Source of the DNA: Pseudomonas fluorescens
GTDB taxonomy: Bacteria; Pseudomonadota; Gammaproteobacteria; Pseudomonadales; Pseudomonadaceae
DNA length: 52,511 bases
NCBI RefSeq assembly: GCF_002837185.1
Contig: NZ_KZ478022.1
Location: 1 to 52,511, forward strand
Reading direction: 5' to 3'
A program made the position numbers and the translations under genes. The notes below the pieces were generated by a model that had not been told where the DNA came from, did not search any database, and saw nothing but the letters and a program-made list of their open reading frames with translations. Within the stretch, counting starts at the first letter, position 1, and every line of letters starts with the position of its first letter. This document shows positions 1 to 7,429 of this stretch, piece after piece.

Positions 1-236
1 TGGCGCGTGGCGGCGGCCCACGGATTCAAGCCTGCGTTCGGGCACACCGAGCCTAGGCGAGGTGCCGAGTGGTGGGGCAAGAGCGTTTTGCTTACTTTTG
101 CGCTGTTCAAAAGTGAGCCGCCGTAAGGGCGGAACCCATAGCAGCCATTACCGCAGAAACGGATATGTACTCGGTCTGATCCAACATCCTGGCCAGCCCG
201 GAGGCCGCCATCGGGGGCAAGCCCCCTCCCACATAG
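1..236. repeat. Dispersed intergenic repeat, copy A (truncated by window edge)
   Basis: This stretch is closely repeated at 22965-23218. Both copies start with tggcgcgtggcggcggccca, share long identical blocks (for example accgcagaaacggatatg) and end in an antisense REP core (gggggcaagccccctcccac). Copy A lacks about 20 bases in its middle (around 90-110) relative to copy B. Its left half, which in copy B forms an inverted repeat, lies outside the window. The small reading frames inside it (62-271 and 107-319) are by-products of the repeat and are not called. It is a non-coding repeat family typical of fluorescent pseudomonads; I cannot assign a published family name with certainty. Confidence 0.85.
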
Positions 237-282
237 GATTGTGGAGCATCAGAAAGATAGTCATAGGCTGACGAGTAGCAAT

Positions 283-317
283 GGGGGGGCAAGTCGAATC
301 GTCGCACCGCCCCCCCC
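283..317. repeat. REP-like G7/C7 inverted repeat
   Basis: A run of seven G at 283-289 pairs with the C run at 311-317 around an internal segment that reads cggtgcgacgattcgacttg on the minus strand. This resembles REP-type hairpins scattered in P. fluorescens intergenic regions. It sits just beyond the 3' end of the sensor kinase gene (minus strand), so it could also act as its transcription stop, although no clear T-run follows. Confidence 0.5.
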
Positions 318-334
318 ACATGTTTAAATCTGCA

Positions 335-1648
335 CTACCGCCTGGGCAATTCGATCAGCGCCTTGAGCCCGCCCAGCTCACTTTCCTGCAACTGCAGTAC
401 CCCGCCCCACACTTCGACAATATCGCGCACGATGCCCAGCCCCAGGCCGTGACCGTCGATCTGTTCATCCAGGCGTGCGCCACGGCTGAACACCTGTTCA
501 CGCTGGATCTCTGGAATTCCCGGGCCATCGTCTTCGACCGCCAGCCGGTAGCCGTGCGGCGTCTCACTCACGCTCAGTCGAACTTCGGCGTCCGCCCATT
601 TGCAGGCGTTGTCCAGCAGGTTGCCGAGCAACTCCAGCAAATCTTCCCGGTCCCAGGGCAGTTGCAGGCCGGGGGCGACATGGCAGCTGAGGTCCAGGTG
701 TTCGCCGTGGATCATGCGCAGGGTGGCCAACAGCCCCGGCAGTTCCTTTTCACAGTCGAACAACGCACCCGGCAAGGTTTCACCGGCCAGGCGCGCGCGA
801 TTGAGCTCGCGGTTGAGGCGCTGCTGCACCTGTTCAAGCTGATCGCGCAATAACTTGCTCAACTGCGGCTGATCCCTGAGCGCCTCGCTCGACGCGGCAC
901 TCAGCATCACCGCCAATGGGGTTTTCAGCGCATGCCCCAGGTTGCCCAGGGCGTTGCGCGAGCGTTTGAGGCTGTCTTCGGTGTGCGCCAGCAAATGGTT
1001 GATCTGCGCCACCAGCGGCTCCAGCTCCAGCGGCACCTGGGTGTCCAATTGCGAACGCTGGCCCTGCTGCAATTGCGCAATCTGATTGCGCGCGGTTTCC
1101 AGCGGACGCAAGGCGCGGCGCACGGTGATGCGCTGCAACACCAACACCACCAGCAAGGCCGCCAGCCCCAGTACCAGGCCGATATGGCGCATCAGGCGAA
1201 AGCTTTCCCGTACCGGCGTGTAGTCCTGCGCCACGCTGATGGAGATCGGTTGGCCGAAGCGTTTGTAGTCCGAGCGCAATACCAACAGTTTCTGGCCTTC
1301 AGGCCCCAGTTGCAGGTTGCCCTTGAGCCCGGCCTCGGGAAGCGTCGGCAGTTCCTGGTCCCACAATGAGCGGGAGCGCCAGTGTGTGTCGGCAAAATCA
1401 ATGCGGAAGTAGTGCCCCGAGAATGGCCGTTGATAGGCCGGTGACAGGCGCTGCTCATCCAACTGTACGCCGTTGGGCCCACGCACCAGCGCCACCAGCA
1501 GGTTTTCGCTGTCGTTGCGCAGCCCCGCCTCCAGGTAGCGCTGCAAACCGGCCTCGAACAGCCACAGGCTGGTTTGCGCCAGCACTACGCCGACGATCAC
1601 CATCACGCTGATCAACCCCAGGCTCAAGCGCCGTTGGATCGACTTCAT
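335..1648 (-). CDS. bqsS: Sensor histidine kinase, BqsS/CarS-like
   Basis: This 437-residue inner-membrane sensor kinase phosphorylates the response regulator encoded just upstream. It has a membrane segment at about 12-30, a periplasmic domain at about 31-155, a second membrane segment at about 156-172, a HAMP-like linker, an H-box with His239 (GHALKTPL), an N-box at about 343-349 (LLDNACK), and G-boxes DDGPGIP (373-379) and GHGLGLG (399-405). Its ATG overlaps the regulator stop by 4 bases (ATGA), indicating translational coupling. The gene order PepSY-PepSY-regulator-kinase matches the bqsPQRS (carRS) operon of P. aeruginosa, which responds to Fe(II) and calcium. The RExxE motif described for BqsS is not visible: the only RE in the periplasmic part is RESFR (148-152). 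The family assignment rests on order and regulator sequence; the signal sensed is uncertain. Confidence 0.75.
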   Translation of the reverse strand: MKSIQRRLSLGLISVMVIVGVVLAQTSLWLFEAGLQRYLEAGLRNDSENLLVALVRGPNGVQLDEQRLSPAYQRPFSGHYFRIDFADTHWRSRSLWDQELPTLPEAGLKGNLQLGPEGQKLLVLRSDYKRFGQPISISVAQDYTPVRESFRLMRHIGLVLGLAALLVVLVLQRITVRRALRPLETARNQIAQLQQGQRSQLDTQVPLELEPLVAQINHLLAHTEDSLKRSRNALGNLGHALKTPLAVMLSAASSEALRDQPQLSKLLRDQLEQVQQRLNRELNRARLAGETLPGALFDCEKELPGLLATLRMIHGEHLDLSCHVAPGLQLPWDREDLLELLGNLLDNACKWADAEVRLSVSETPHGYRLAVEDDGPGIPEIQREQVFSRGARLDEQIDGHGLGLGIVRDIVEVWGGVLQLQESELGGLKALIELPRR

Positions 1649-2313
1649 GCAGGGCTGGCGCCAAACCGGTAACCCTGGCCGCGCCGGGTTTCGATCACAC
1701 AGCGCCCCAGTTTGCGGCGCAGATGGTTGACGTGCACTTCCAGCACGTTGGAATCGCGCTCGGTCTCGCCGTCATAGAGATGCTCGGCCAGATGGCTTTT
1801 GGACAGGATCTGTTCGGGGTGCAGCATGAAATAGCGCAACAGGCGGAACTCGGCGGCCGTGAGCTGGATCTCGTCACCGTCGCGCAGCACGCACTGGCGG
1901 CCTTCGTCCAGGTGCAGGCCGGCGGCTTGCAGGGTCGGTTGGTTGGCATGCCCGTGGGCCCGGCGTAACAGCGCCTGGATGCGCAGGTGCAGCTCTTCGG
2001 GGTGAAAAGGCTTGCTCAGGTAATCATCGGCGCCGGCCTTGAGCCCCTCGATGCGTTCTGCCCAGGAATCGCGCGCCGTCAGCACCAGCACCGGCGTGGC
2101 CAGGCCAGCCGCGCGCCATTGCGCCAGCACGTCAAGCCCCGGCAAGCCCGGCAGGCCAAGGTCGAGGATGATCAGGTCATAGGGTTCGCTGCGGCCCTGG
2201 TACGCCGCGTCGCGTCCATCGGCCAGCCAATCGACGGCATAGCCTTGGCGCTGCAGGCCGGCCAGCAGCTCATCGGCCAGCGGGACGTTGTCTTCCACCA
2301 GAAGCAGGCGCAT
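1645..2313 (-). CDS. bqsR: OmpR/PhoB-family response regulator, BqsR/CarR-like
   Basis: This 222-residue DNA-binding regulator has an N-terminal receiver domain (acidic pocket E7/D8, phospho-acceptor Asp51 in ILDLGLPG, Lys101 in SKPF) and a C-terminal winged helix (about 125-218, ending CVIETRRGQGYRFG). Its start codon shares one base with the stop of the upstream PepSY gene (TGATG), and its stop overlaps the kinase start, so the four genes form one tight operon. The sequence fits the PmrA/QseB/BqsR branch. A match to the BqsR half-site repeat upstream of the operon (2983-2998) supports the BqsR reading and suggests autoregulation. Confidence 0.85.
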   Translation of the reverse strand: MRLLLVEDNVPLADELLAGLQRQGYAVDWLADGRDAAYQGRSEPYDLIILDLGLPGLPGLDVLAQWRAAGLATPVLVLTARDSWAERIEGLKAGADDYLSKPFHPEELHLRIQALLRRAHGHANQPTLQAAGLHLDEGRQCVLRDGDEIQLTAAEFRLLRYFMLHPEQILSKSHLAEHLYDGETERDSNVLEVHVNHLRRKLGRCVIETRRGQGYRFGASPA

Positions 2314-2624
2314 CAGTCTTCCTTATCTTTGATCAATGTACCGTCGGTGGCGTCGAGCTTGATTTCGCGCACGACGCCTTCGGTGGTCACCAGTTCCACT
2401 TCATAGGCGTATTGGCCATGCTTGAGCTCCAGCTCCGCCTCCAGCAGCCGGCCCCCAGGGTAGCGTGACATCGCCTTATGCAACAGGAGCTCCAGCGGCA
2501 GGATCACGCCCTGCTGTCGCAGCGCCAAGGCTTCATCCTGATTGAGGTCGCGAGCGGCCAGGCTTGAGCAAAAGGCCAGGAGCGCCAGCAGCACCAGACT
2601 ACCGGCGCGTCGATATAGCGTCAT
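2313..2624 (-). CDS. Periplasmic PepSY-domain protein (BqsQ-like)
   Basis: This 103-residue exported protein has a signal peptide at about 1-24 (hydrophobic LVLLALLAFCSSLAA followed by RDLNQ). A single PepSY-type domain follows, recognisable from the pattern of a helix ending LLEAELELKHGQYAYEVEL and then a strand pair with LDATDGTLI near the C-terminus. PepSY domains are small periplasmic modules often paired with two-component sensors and thought to bind peptide, metal or polypeptide partners. It is the second of two tandem PepSY genes in the operon; its position matches bqsQ of P. aeruginosa. A role in modulating the kinase is inferred from context. Confidence 0.7.
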   Translation of the reverse strand: MTLYRRAGSLVLLALLAFCSSLAARDLNQDEALALRQQGVILPLELLLHKAMSRYPGGRLLEAELELKHGQYAYEVELVTTEGVVREIKLDATDGTLIKDKED

Positions 2625-2926
2625 TACGTGTCCTGATGATTCTTGAGAACGTGCCCGGTGAGCGCGTCCAATTCAACATCCCATTCAAGGCCGTGGGCAT
2701 CTTCCAGTTCGACCTGGTAGATGTACTTGCCGTACTCCTCGTCCAGGTCGGTGCCCAGCAAGGTCGAACCCGGATGCAAAGCCAGGGCGGCGGCTTCAAG
2801 CTGATCGAAGGCAACAATTGTAACAGTGCCAGGCAATTTCAGTGGTTTGTCGGGGTCCATTGCCCAGGCCGGCGTGACCGAGGACGCAATGATACCGGCG
2901 GCGACCAGCGCTGTGAGGCGCTTCAT
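2624..2926 (-). CDS. Periplasmic PepSY-domain protein, first gene of the operon (BqsP-like)
   Basis: This 100-residue exported protein has a signal peptide at about 1-22 (AAGIIASSVTPAWA, cleavage before MDPDK) and one PepSY module with the characteristic YIYQVELED and LDALTGHVLK strands. A good Shine-Dalgarno sequence (GGAG, 8 bases before the ATG) fixes the start. Its stop overlaps the start of the next gene by one base. It is a paralogue of the following gene in layout. As the promoter-proximal gene it would be the first product made when the system is induced. The specific function is unknown. Confidence 0.7.
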   Translation of the reverse strand: MKRLTALVAAGIIASSVTPAWAMDPDKPLKLPGTVTIVAFDQLEAAALALHPGSTLLGTDLDEEYGKYIYQVELEDAHGLEWDVELDALTGHVLKNHQDT

Positions 2927-2982
2927 GATAAGTCTCCGTTTCAGGATGTTTTTCCTACAACGGATTACGGTACGCGCGGCAA

Positions 2983-2998
2983 CTTAACTGAAACTGAA
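2983..2998 (-). promoter_or_regulatory. BqsR-like operator (TTAAG-type direct repeat)
   Basis: On the minus strand the site reads TTCAG-N6-TTAAG, one mismatch from TTAAG-N6-TTAAG, the sequence reported for BqsR binding in P. aeruginosa. It lies about 57 bases upstream of the first gene of the operon, a suitable place for an activator of the OmpR family. PmrA-type regulators bind similar repeats, so the site supports the subfamily and does not prove BqsR. Confidence 0.5.
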
Positions 2999-3125
2999 TT
3001 GCCACCATGGCAATTTGCTGGAGGCGCGCGCTTGCTCTCGCTGGCGCAGCGTTTATAAAGGTTCACGCGGCATCGTTGACATGTTTGGCGAGCTCGCGCC
3101 TACGATCGCTTTGACAGAGACCGGT

Positions 3126-4205
3126 ATGACTGCAATCCACATCAAGTTCCCCGCCCTGACGCTCAAGGCCGGCAAACGCGCCTTTGCACGCATTCGTGAA
3201 CAAGGCCTTGCCCCTGCTGACGTTGGCATCCTTCCGGGCGCGGCCGGCGGCCCCAAGGCCCTGGGCATACAAGGCCTGGACCTGGCGCTATTCGGCGACT
3301 GGCTGGCGCGCGCGCCTCGGGAGCGGGCGCTGATCGGTGCTTCCATCGGTTCCTGGCGGTTTGCCAGCGCTTGCCTGCCCGACCCGGTGCAAGGCTTGCT
3401 CGACCTGGGCCGCCTATATAACGAACAGCGTTTCGCCAAAGGCGTGACCATGGCCGAAGTCAGCCAGAGCTGTCAGCGCATGCTCGATGACCTGCTGGCC
3501 GGCCGCGATGCACACGTACTGAACAACCCCGACTATCGCCTGAACATCATGGTGGTTAAAAGCCATGGCCTGCTCGCCGATGACCATCGCGGCCGGCTGG
3601 GGCTGGGCCTGTCATCGGTGATTGCCGATAACCTGCGCGGCCGCGCACGGCTGTCGCGGCATTTCGAACGGCTGATCGTCCACGACCCCCGCCAAGTGCC
3701 GCCGGTGCATGCGCTGAAGGATTTCCCGTCGCGCTTCCTAGAACTGCAAATGGGCAACCTGCGCCAGGCGCTGCTGGCGTCCGGCTCGATTCCCATGGTG
3801 ATGCAAGGTGTGCGCGACCTGCCCGGCGCAGGCGTTGGAACCTACCGCGACGGCGGCCTGTTGGACTACCACCTCGACCTGCCCTACCGCGGCGACGATA
3901 TCGTGCTGTACCCGCACTTTACCGATCGCGTCATTCCGGGCTGGTTTGACAAGGGACTGCCGTGGCGACGCAGCAACCCACAAGGATTGCAGGATGTCCT
4001 GCTGCTGGCGCCGTCAAAGGACTACCTGGCCCGCCTGCCCCACGGCAAATTGCCGGACCGCAGCGACTTCAAGCGCTTCATGGGCGATGACCCGAGTCGC
4101 AACAGGTACTGGCAGACGGCAATGAGCGAGAGTCGACGGTTGGGGGATGAGTTCCTGCAGTTGGCGGACAACGGTGGCCTGGGCGAGCGTTTGCAAGCAC
4201 TTTGA
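3126..4205 (+). CDS. Patatin-like phospholipase
   Basis: This 359-residue protein has a patatin fold. The oxyanion-type loop is ILPGAAGGPKALG (35-47), the nucleophile elbow is GASIG with Ser73, and the catalytic Asp is in DGG (Asp242). These form the Ser-Asp dyad of patatins, which hydrolyse acyl esters of phospholipids or neutral lipids. No signal peptide is visible, so a cytoplasmic or membrane-peripheral role is likely. The frame stays open upstream to 3015, but the first ATG followed by family-like sequence is at 3126, with a weak GAGA Shine-Dalgarno sequence. The gene is divergent from the bqs-like operon and its end precedes the queD start by 76 bases. The natural substrate is unknown. 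Confidence 0.8.
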   Translation: MTAIHIKFPALTLKAGKRAFARIREQGLAPADVGILPGAAGGPKALGIQGLDLALFGDWLARAPRERALIGASIGSWRFASACLPDPVQGLLDLGRLYNEQRFAKGVTMAEVSQSCQRMLDDLLAGRDAHVLNNPDYRLNIMVVKSHGLLADDHRGRLGLGLSSVIADNLRGRARLSRHFERLIVHDPRQVPPVHALKDFPSRFLELQMGNLRQALLASGSIPMVMQGVRDLPGAGVGTYRDGGLLDYHLDLPYRGDDIVLYPHFTDRVIPGWFDKGLPWRRSNPQGLQDVLLLAPSKDYLARLPHGKLPDRSDFKRFMGDDPSRNRYWQTAMSESRRLGDEFLQLADNGGLGERLQAL

Positions 4206-4281
4206 CCCAGCGGTATGCGCGGCGACAGGTCAAGCTGTTAAACTCGCCGCCTGCCAGATACCTGACCGAGCTGAAAATACC

Positions 4282-4638
4282 GTGGAAATCTTCAAAGAGT
4301 TTACGTTCGAATCCGCCCACCGCCTGCCCCACGTCCCGGACGGCCATAAATGCGGGCGCCTGCACGGGCATTCGTTCAAGGTGGCGATCCACTTGAGCGG
4401 CGACCTGGATCCCCATACCGGCTGGATTCGCGACTTCTCGGAAATCAAGGCGATTTTCAAGCCGCTCTACGAGCGTCTCGACCACAATTACCTCAATGAC
4501 ATCCCCGGCCTGGAAAACCCCACCAGCGAAGTGCTGGCCAAGTGGATCTGGATTGAATTGAAACCCTTGCTGCCGGAACTCAGCGCGATTCGCATCCATG
4601 AGACGTGCACCAGCGGGTGCATTTATCGCGGCGAGTAA
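4282..4638 (+). CDS. queD: 6-carboxytetrahydropterin synthase QueD
   Basis: This is a 118-residue member of the 6-pyruvoyl-tetrahydropterin synthase family. It converts dihydroneopterin triphosphate to 6-carboxy-tetrahydropterin in queuosine (7-deazaguanine tRNA modification) biosynthesis. Zinc-ligand histidines are in FESAHRLP and RLHGHSF, the catalytic Cys is in KCGRLHGH, and the C-terminal HETCTSGC motif is present. The start is the GTG at 4282 (MEIFKEFTFESAH). The longer frame upstream runs into the patatin gene and lacks family sequence. Length is normal for the family. It is followed directly by a strong terminator, so it is probably the last gene of its transcript. Confidence 0.92.
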   Translation: MEIFKEFTFESAHRLPHVPDGHKCGRLHGHSFKVAIHLSGDLDPHTGWIRDFSEIKAIFKPLYERLDHNYLNDIPGLENPTSEVLAKWIWIELKPLLPELSAIRIHETCTSGCIYRGE

Positions 4639-4655
4639 GCGATCCAGCGTTGAAG

Positions 4656-4678
4656 AACCACCTGCGGGTGGTTTTTTT
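4656..4678 (+). terminator. Rho-independent terminator after queD
   Basis: The stem AACCACC / GGTGGTT around a TGCG loop is followed by a run of seven T. It lies 18 bases after the queD stop codon. Confidence 0.85.
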
Positions 4679-4853
4679 ACGCCTGGCGCCACTGATCCAA
4701 TTTGTTCCACGGCTGCACTGCTTTCGCGCTTGATAGGCCACCTGGAACCATCGCGCCGACCATCTCCCTGCGCTTGGCTGTCGATACACCGTTGCCGAAG
4801 GCTTGGCACGCTCGGTGCAACAGGCCAGCGTCATCATTCAGGGAGCAAGGCAC

Positions 4854-6122
4854 ATGACTCAGCAAGAATCCGGCAACGATTACCCGCTCAGTGAAGTGCC
4901 TCTGCATGCGCGCAAGGGCCTGGCATCCACGGCCATGGTGCTGCTGGGGTTCACGTTTTTTACGGCAACGATGTTTGCCGGCGGCAAGCTGGGGGTGGCC
5001 TTCAGTTTTACCGGCATGCTCGGCGTCGTGGCCCTGGGTAACCTGCTGCTGGGTATATACGCCGCAGGGCTGGGGTACATCGCCTTCAAGAGCGGCCTGA
5101 ACTCGGTATTGATGGGGCGGTTCTGCTTTGGTGAAATCGGCAGCAAGCTCAGTGACCTGATCCTCGGTTTCACCCAGATTGGCTGGTACGCCTGGGGTAC
5201 CGCCACGGCCGCCGTGGTGCTGGGCAAGTATTTCGCATTAAGTCAGGGCAGCGTACTGGCCTTGATGGTGGTGTTTGGCCTGGTGTTCTGTGCGACCGCG
5301 TACGTGGGGTATCGCGGGCTGGAAATCCTGTCTTATATCGCGGTGCCCGCCATGGGCCTTTTGCTGTTGCTGTCGATGTGGGTCGCCACCGTGAAGGTCG
5401 GCGGGCTGGACGGCCTGCTGGCGGTGGTGCCGACCGCCGAGCTGGACCTGTCCACGGCGATCACCCTGGTGTTCGGCACCTTTGTCAGCGGCGCAACCCA
5501 GGCCACCAACTGGACGCGGTTCTCCCGCTCGGCCAGGGTCGCGGTGTTGGCCAGCCTGATCGGTTTTTTTATCGGCAACGGCCTGATGGTTCTGATCGGC
5601 GCCTACGGCGCGATCGTCTATCAGCAACCGGATGTGGTGGAAGTGTTGCTGTTGCAGGGTTTCGCCATGGCGGCGATGGCCATGTTGCTGCTCAACATCT
5701 GGAGCACCCAGGACAACACCATCTACAACTTCGCCGTCGCCGGTTGCAATCTGCTGCGCACCCGGCGGCGCAAAACCGTGACCCTGGCCGGTGCGGTGAT
5801 CGGCACCCTGCTCGCCTTGCTGGGCATGTACGACATGCTCGTGCCGTACCTGATTCTGTTGGGCACGGTGATCCCGCCGATTGGCGGGGTGATCATGGCG
5901 GACTTCTTCTATCGCTATCGCGGCCAGTACCCACGCCTGGCGGATGCCCGCCTGCCCGCGTTTAACTGGCCCGGGCTGACGGCGTACGCGGTGGGTACGC
6001 TGCTGGCGTTCAACTCGCCTTGGGTTGCACCGCTCGTGGGGATCGCGGCCGCGTCGCTCACCTACATACTGCTCAGCGCCGTACTGCGCGTGCGCGCACC
6101 GCTGGCTGACGCCCAGGCATAG
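4854..6122 (+). CDS. codB: Cytosine permease CodB (NCS1 family)
   Basis: This 422-residue inner-membrane transporter has about twelve hydrophobic segments starting near residue 22 (LASTAMVLLGFTFF). It belongs to the nucleobase:cation symporter-1 family, as shown by the GRFCFGEIGSKLSDL loop, the NWTRF motif in the middle, and the WSTQDNTIYNFAVA segment. It imports cytosine for the deaminase encoded 64 bases downstream. The start is the ATG at 4854, preceded by GGGAGCAAGG. The codBA order matches the E. coli pair. The assignment rests on the neighbouring, well-supported codA and on family motifs. Confidence 0.9.
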   Translation: MTQQESGNDYPLSEVPLHARKGLASTAMVLLGFTFFTATMFAGGKLGVAFSFTGMLGVVALGNLLLGIYAAGLGYIAFKSGLNSVLMGRFCFGEIGSKLSDLILGFTQIGWYAWGTATAAVVLGKYFALSQGSVLALMVVFGLVFCATAYVGYRGLEILSYIAVPAMGLLLLLSMWVATVKVGGLDGLLAVVPTAELDLSTAITLVFGTFVSGATQATNWTRFSRSARVAVLASLIGFFIGNGLMVLIGAYGAIVYQQPDVVEVLLLQGFAMAAMAMLLLNIWSTQDNTIYNFAVAGCNLLRTRRRKTVTLAGAVIGTLLALLGMYDMLVPYLILLGTVIPPIGGVIMADFFYRYRGQYPRLADARLPAFNWPGLTAYAVGTLLAFNSPWVAPLVGIAAASLTYILLSAVLRVRAPLADAQA

Positions 6123-6186
6123 CCTGAGCACCGCCAATGGTAATCTGACGGTCGCCTGATTGAATTTAGCCAAGAGGAACTTGACC

Positions 6187-7422
6187 ATGCACATCATCAA
6201 TGCCCGCCTGCGCGACCGTGAAGGCCTGCATGATCTGCACCTGGAACATGGCCGGATCGCCAGCATCACTGCGCAAACAGGCGTACCGATGTCAATGGCC
6301 GACGACCTGGATGCCGCTGGCAACCTGGTGATCCCGCCCTTCGTCGAACCGCACATTCACCTGGATGCCACCCTCACCGCCGGCGAACCCCGCTGGAACA
6401 TGAGCGGCACCTTGTTCGAAGGCATCGAATGCTGGGGCGAACGCAAAGCCACCATCACGGAGGAAGACACCAGGACTCGCGCGAAGAAAACCATCCAGGC
6501 CCTCGCCGCCCATGGTATCCAGCATGTGCGCACCCACGTCGACGTGACCGACCCGGACCTCACCGCGCTCAAAGCCATGCTGCAAGTGCGTGAAGAAAGC
6601 GCGCACCTGATCGATCTGCAAATCGTGGCCTTTCCCCAGGAAGGCATCGAGTCGTTCCGCAATGGCCGTGAACTGATGGAAGAAGCCATTCGCCTGGGCG
6701 CCGATGTCATTGGCGGCATCCCCCACTTCGAGTACACCCGCGATCAAGGGGTGAGTTCGGTGAAGTTCCTCATGGACCTGGCCGAACGCACCGGCTGCCT
6801 GGTGGACGTACATTGCGACGAAACCGATGACCCGCACTCACGCTTTCTCGAAGTGCTGGCCGAAGAAGCGCGCAGCCGCGACATGGGCGCCCGCGTCACT
6901 GCCAGCCACACCACCGCCATGGGCTCCTACGACAACGCCTACTGCGCCAAACTGTTTCGCCTGCTGGGTCACTCCGGCATCAGCTTCGTTTCCTGCCCCA
7001 CCGAAAGTATCCACCTGCAAGGCCGCTTTGACAGTTTCCCGAAACGCCGAGGGGTCACCCGCGTCAACGAACTGCTCGAAGCCGGCATGAACGTGTGTTT
7101 CGGCCAGGACTCCATCGTCGACCCCTGGTACCCCTTGGGCAACGGCAACATCCTGCGGGTATTGGAAGCCGGTTTGCACATCTGCCATATGCTCGGCTAC
7201 CGCAACCTGCAGAGCGCCCTGGACCTGGTCACCGACAACAGCGCCAAGGCCATGGCGCTCGGCGACCGCTACGGCCTGGCACCCGGCCGACCGGCCAACC
7301 TGTTGGTGCTGTCGGCAGACAGCGACTATGAGGTGATTCGCAGCCAGGGCCTGCCGTTGTATTCGATCCGCAACGGCAAGGTGCTGATGAAGCGTCAGCC
7401 GGCCCAGGTGGAATTTATGTAA
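6187..7422 (+). CDS. codA: Cytosine deaminase CodA
   Basis: This is a 411-residue metal-dependent amidohydrolase that converts cytosine to uracil and ammonia (pyrimidine salvage). All active-site residues known from E. coli CodA are present with a constant shift of five: His56 and His58 (PHIHLD), His209 and Glu212 (VHCDE), His241 (SHTTAM) and Asp308 (GQDSIVDPW). The ATG at 6187 is preceded by AAGAGGA. The stop codon is 7 bases from the end of the convergent type VI effector gene, leaving no room for a separate terminator. Confidence 0.95.
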   Translation: MHIINARLRDREGLHDLHLEHGRIASITAQTGVPMSMADDLDAAGNLVIPPFVEPHIHLDATLTAGEPRWNMSGTLFEGIECWGERKATITEEDTRTRAKKTIQALAAHGIQHVRTHVDVTDPDLTALKAMLQVREESAHLIDLQIVAFPQEGIESFRNGRELMEEAIRLGADVIGGIPHFEYTRDQGVSSVKFLMDLAERTGCLVDVHCDETDDPHSRFLEVLAEEARSRDMGARVTASHTTAMGSYDNAYCAKLFRLLGHSGISFVSCPTESIHLQGRFDSFPKRRGVTRVNELLEAGMNVCFGQDSIVDPWYPLGNGNILRVLEAGLHICHMLGYRNLQSALDLVTDNSAKAMALGDRYGLAPGRPANLLVLSADSDYEVIRSQGLPLYSIRNGKVLMKRQPAQVEFM

Positions 7423-7429
7423 CACGGCG

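Noticed and set aside
62..319. Two small frames (62-271 plus, 107-319 minus) in the left repeat
   Set aside because: They recur in the second copy of the dispersed repeat and reflect the repeat sequence; no ribosome site or conserved protein pattern is seen.
4741..4775. GGAACC upstream of codB as a possible fourth hrp box
   Set aside because: No CCACNNA follows at 15 or 16 bases; other GGAACC occurrences (such as 23118, 26421) fail the same test.
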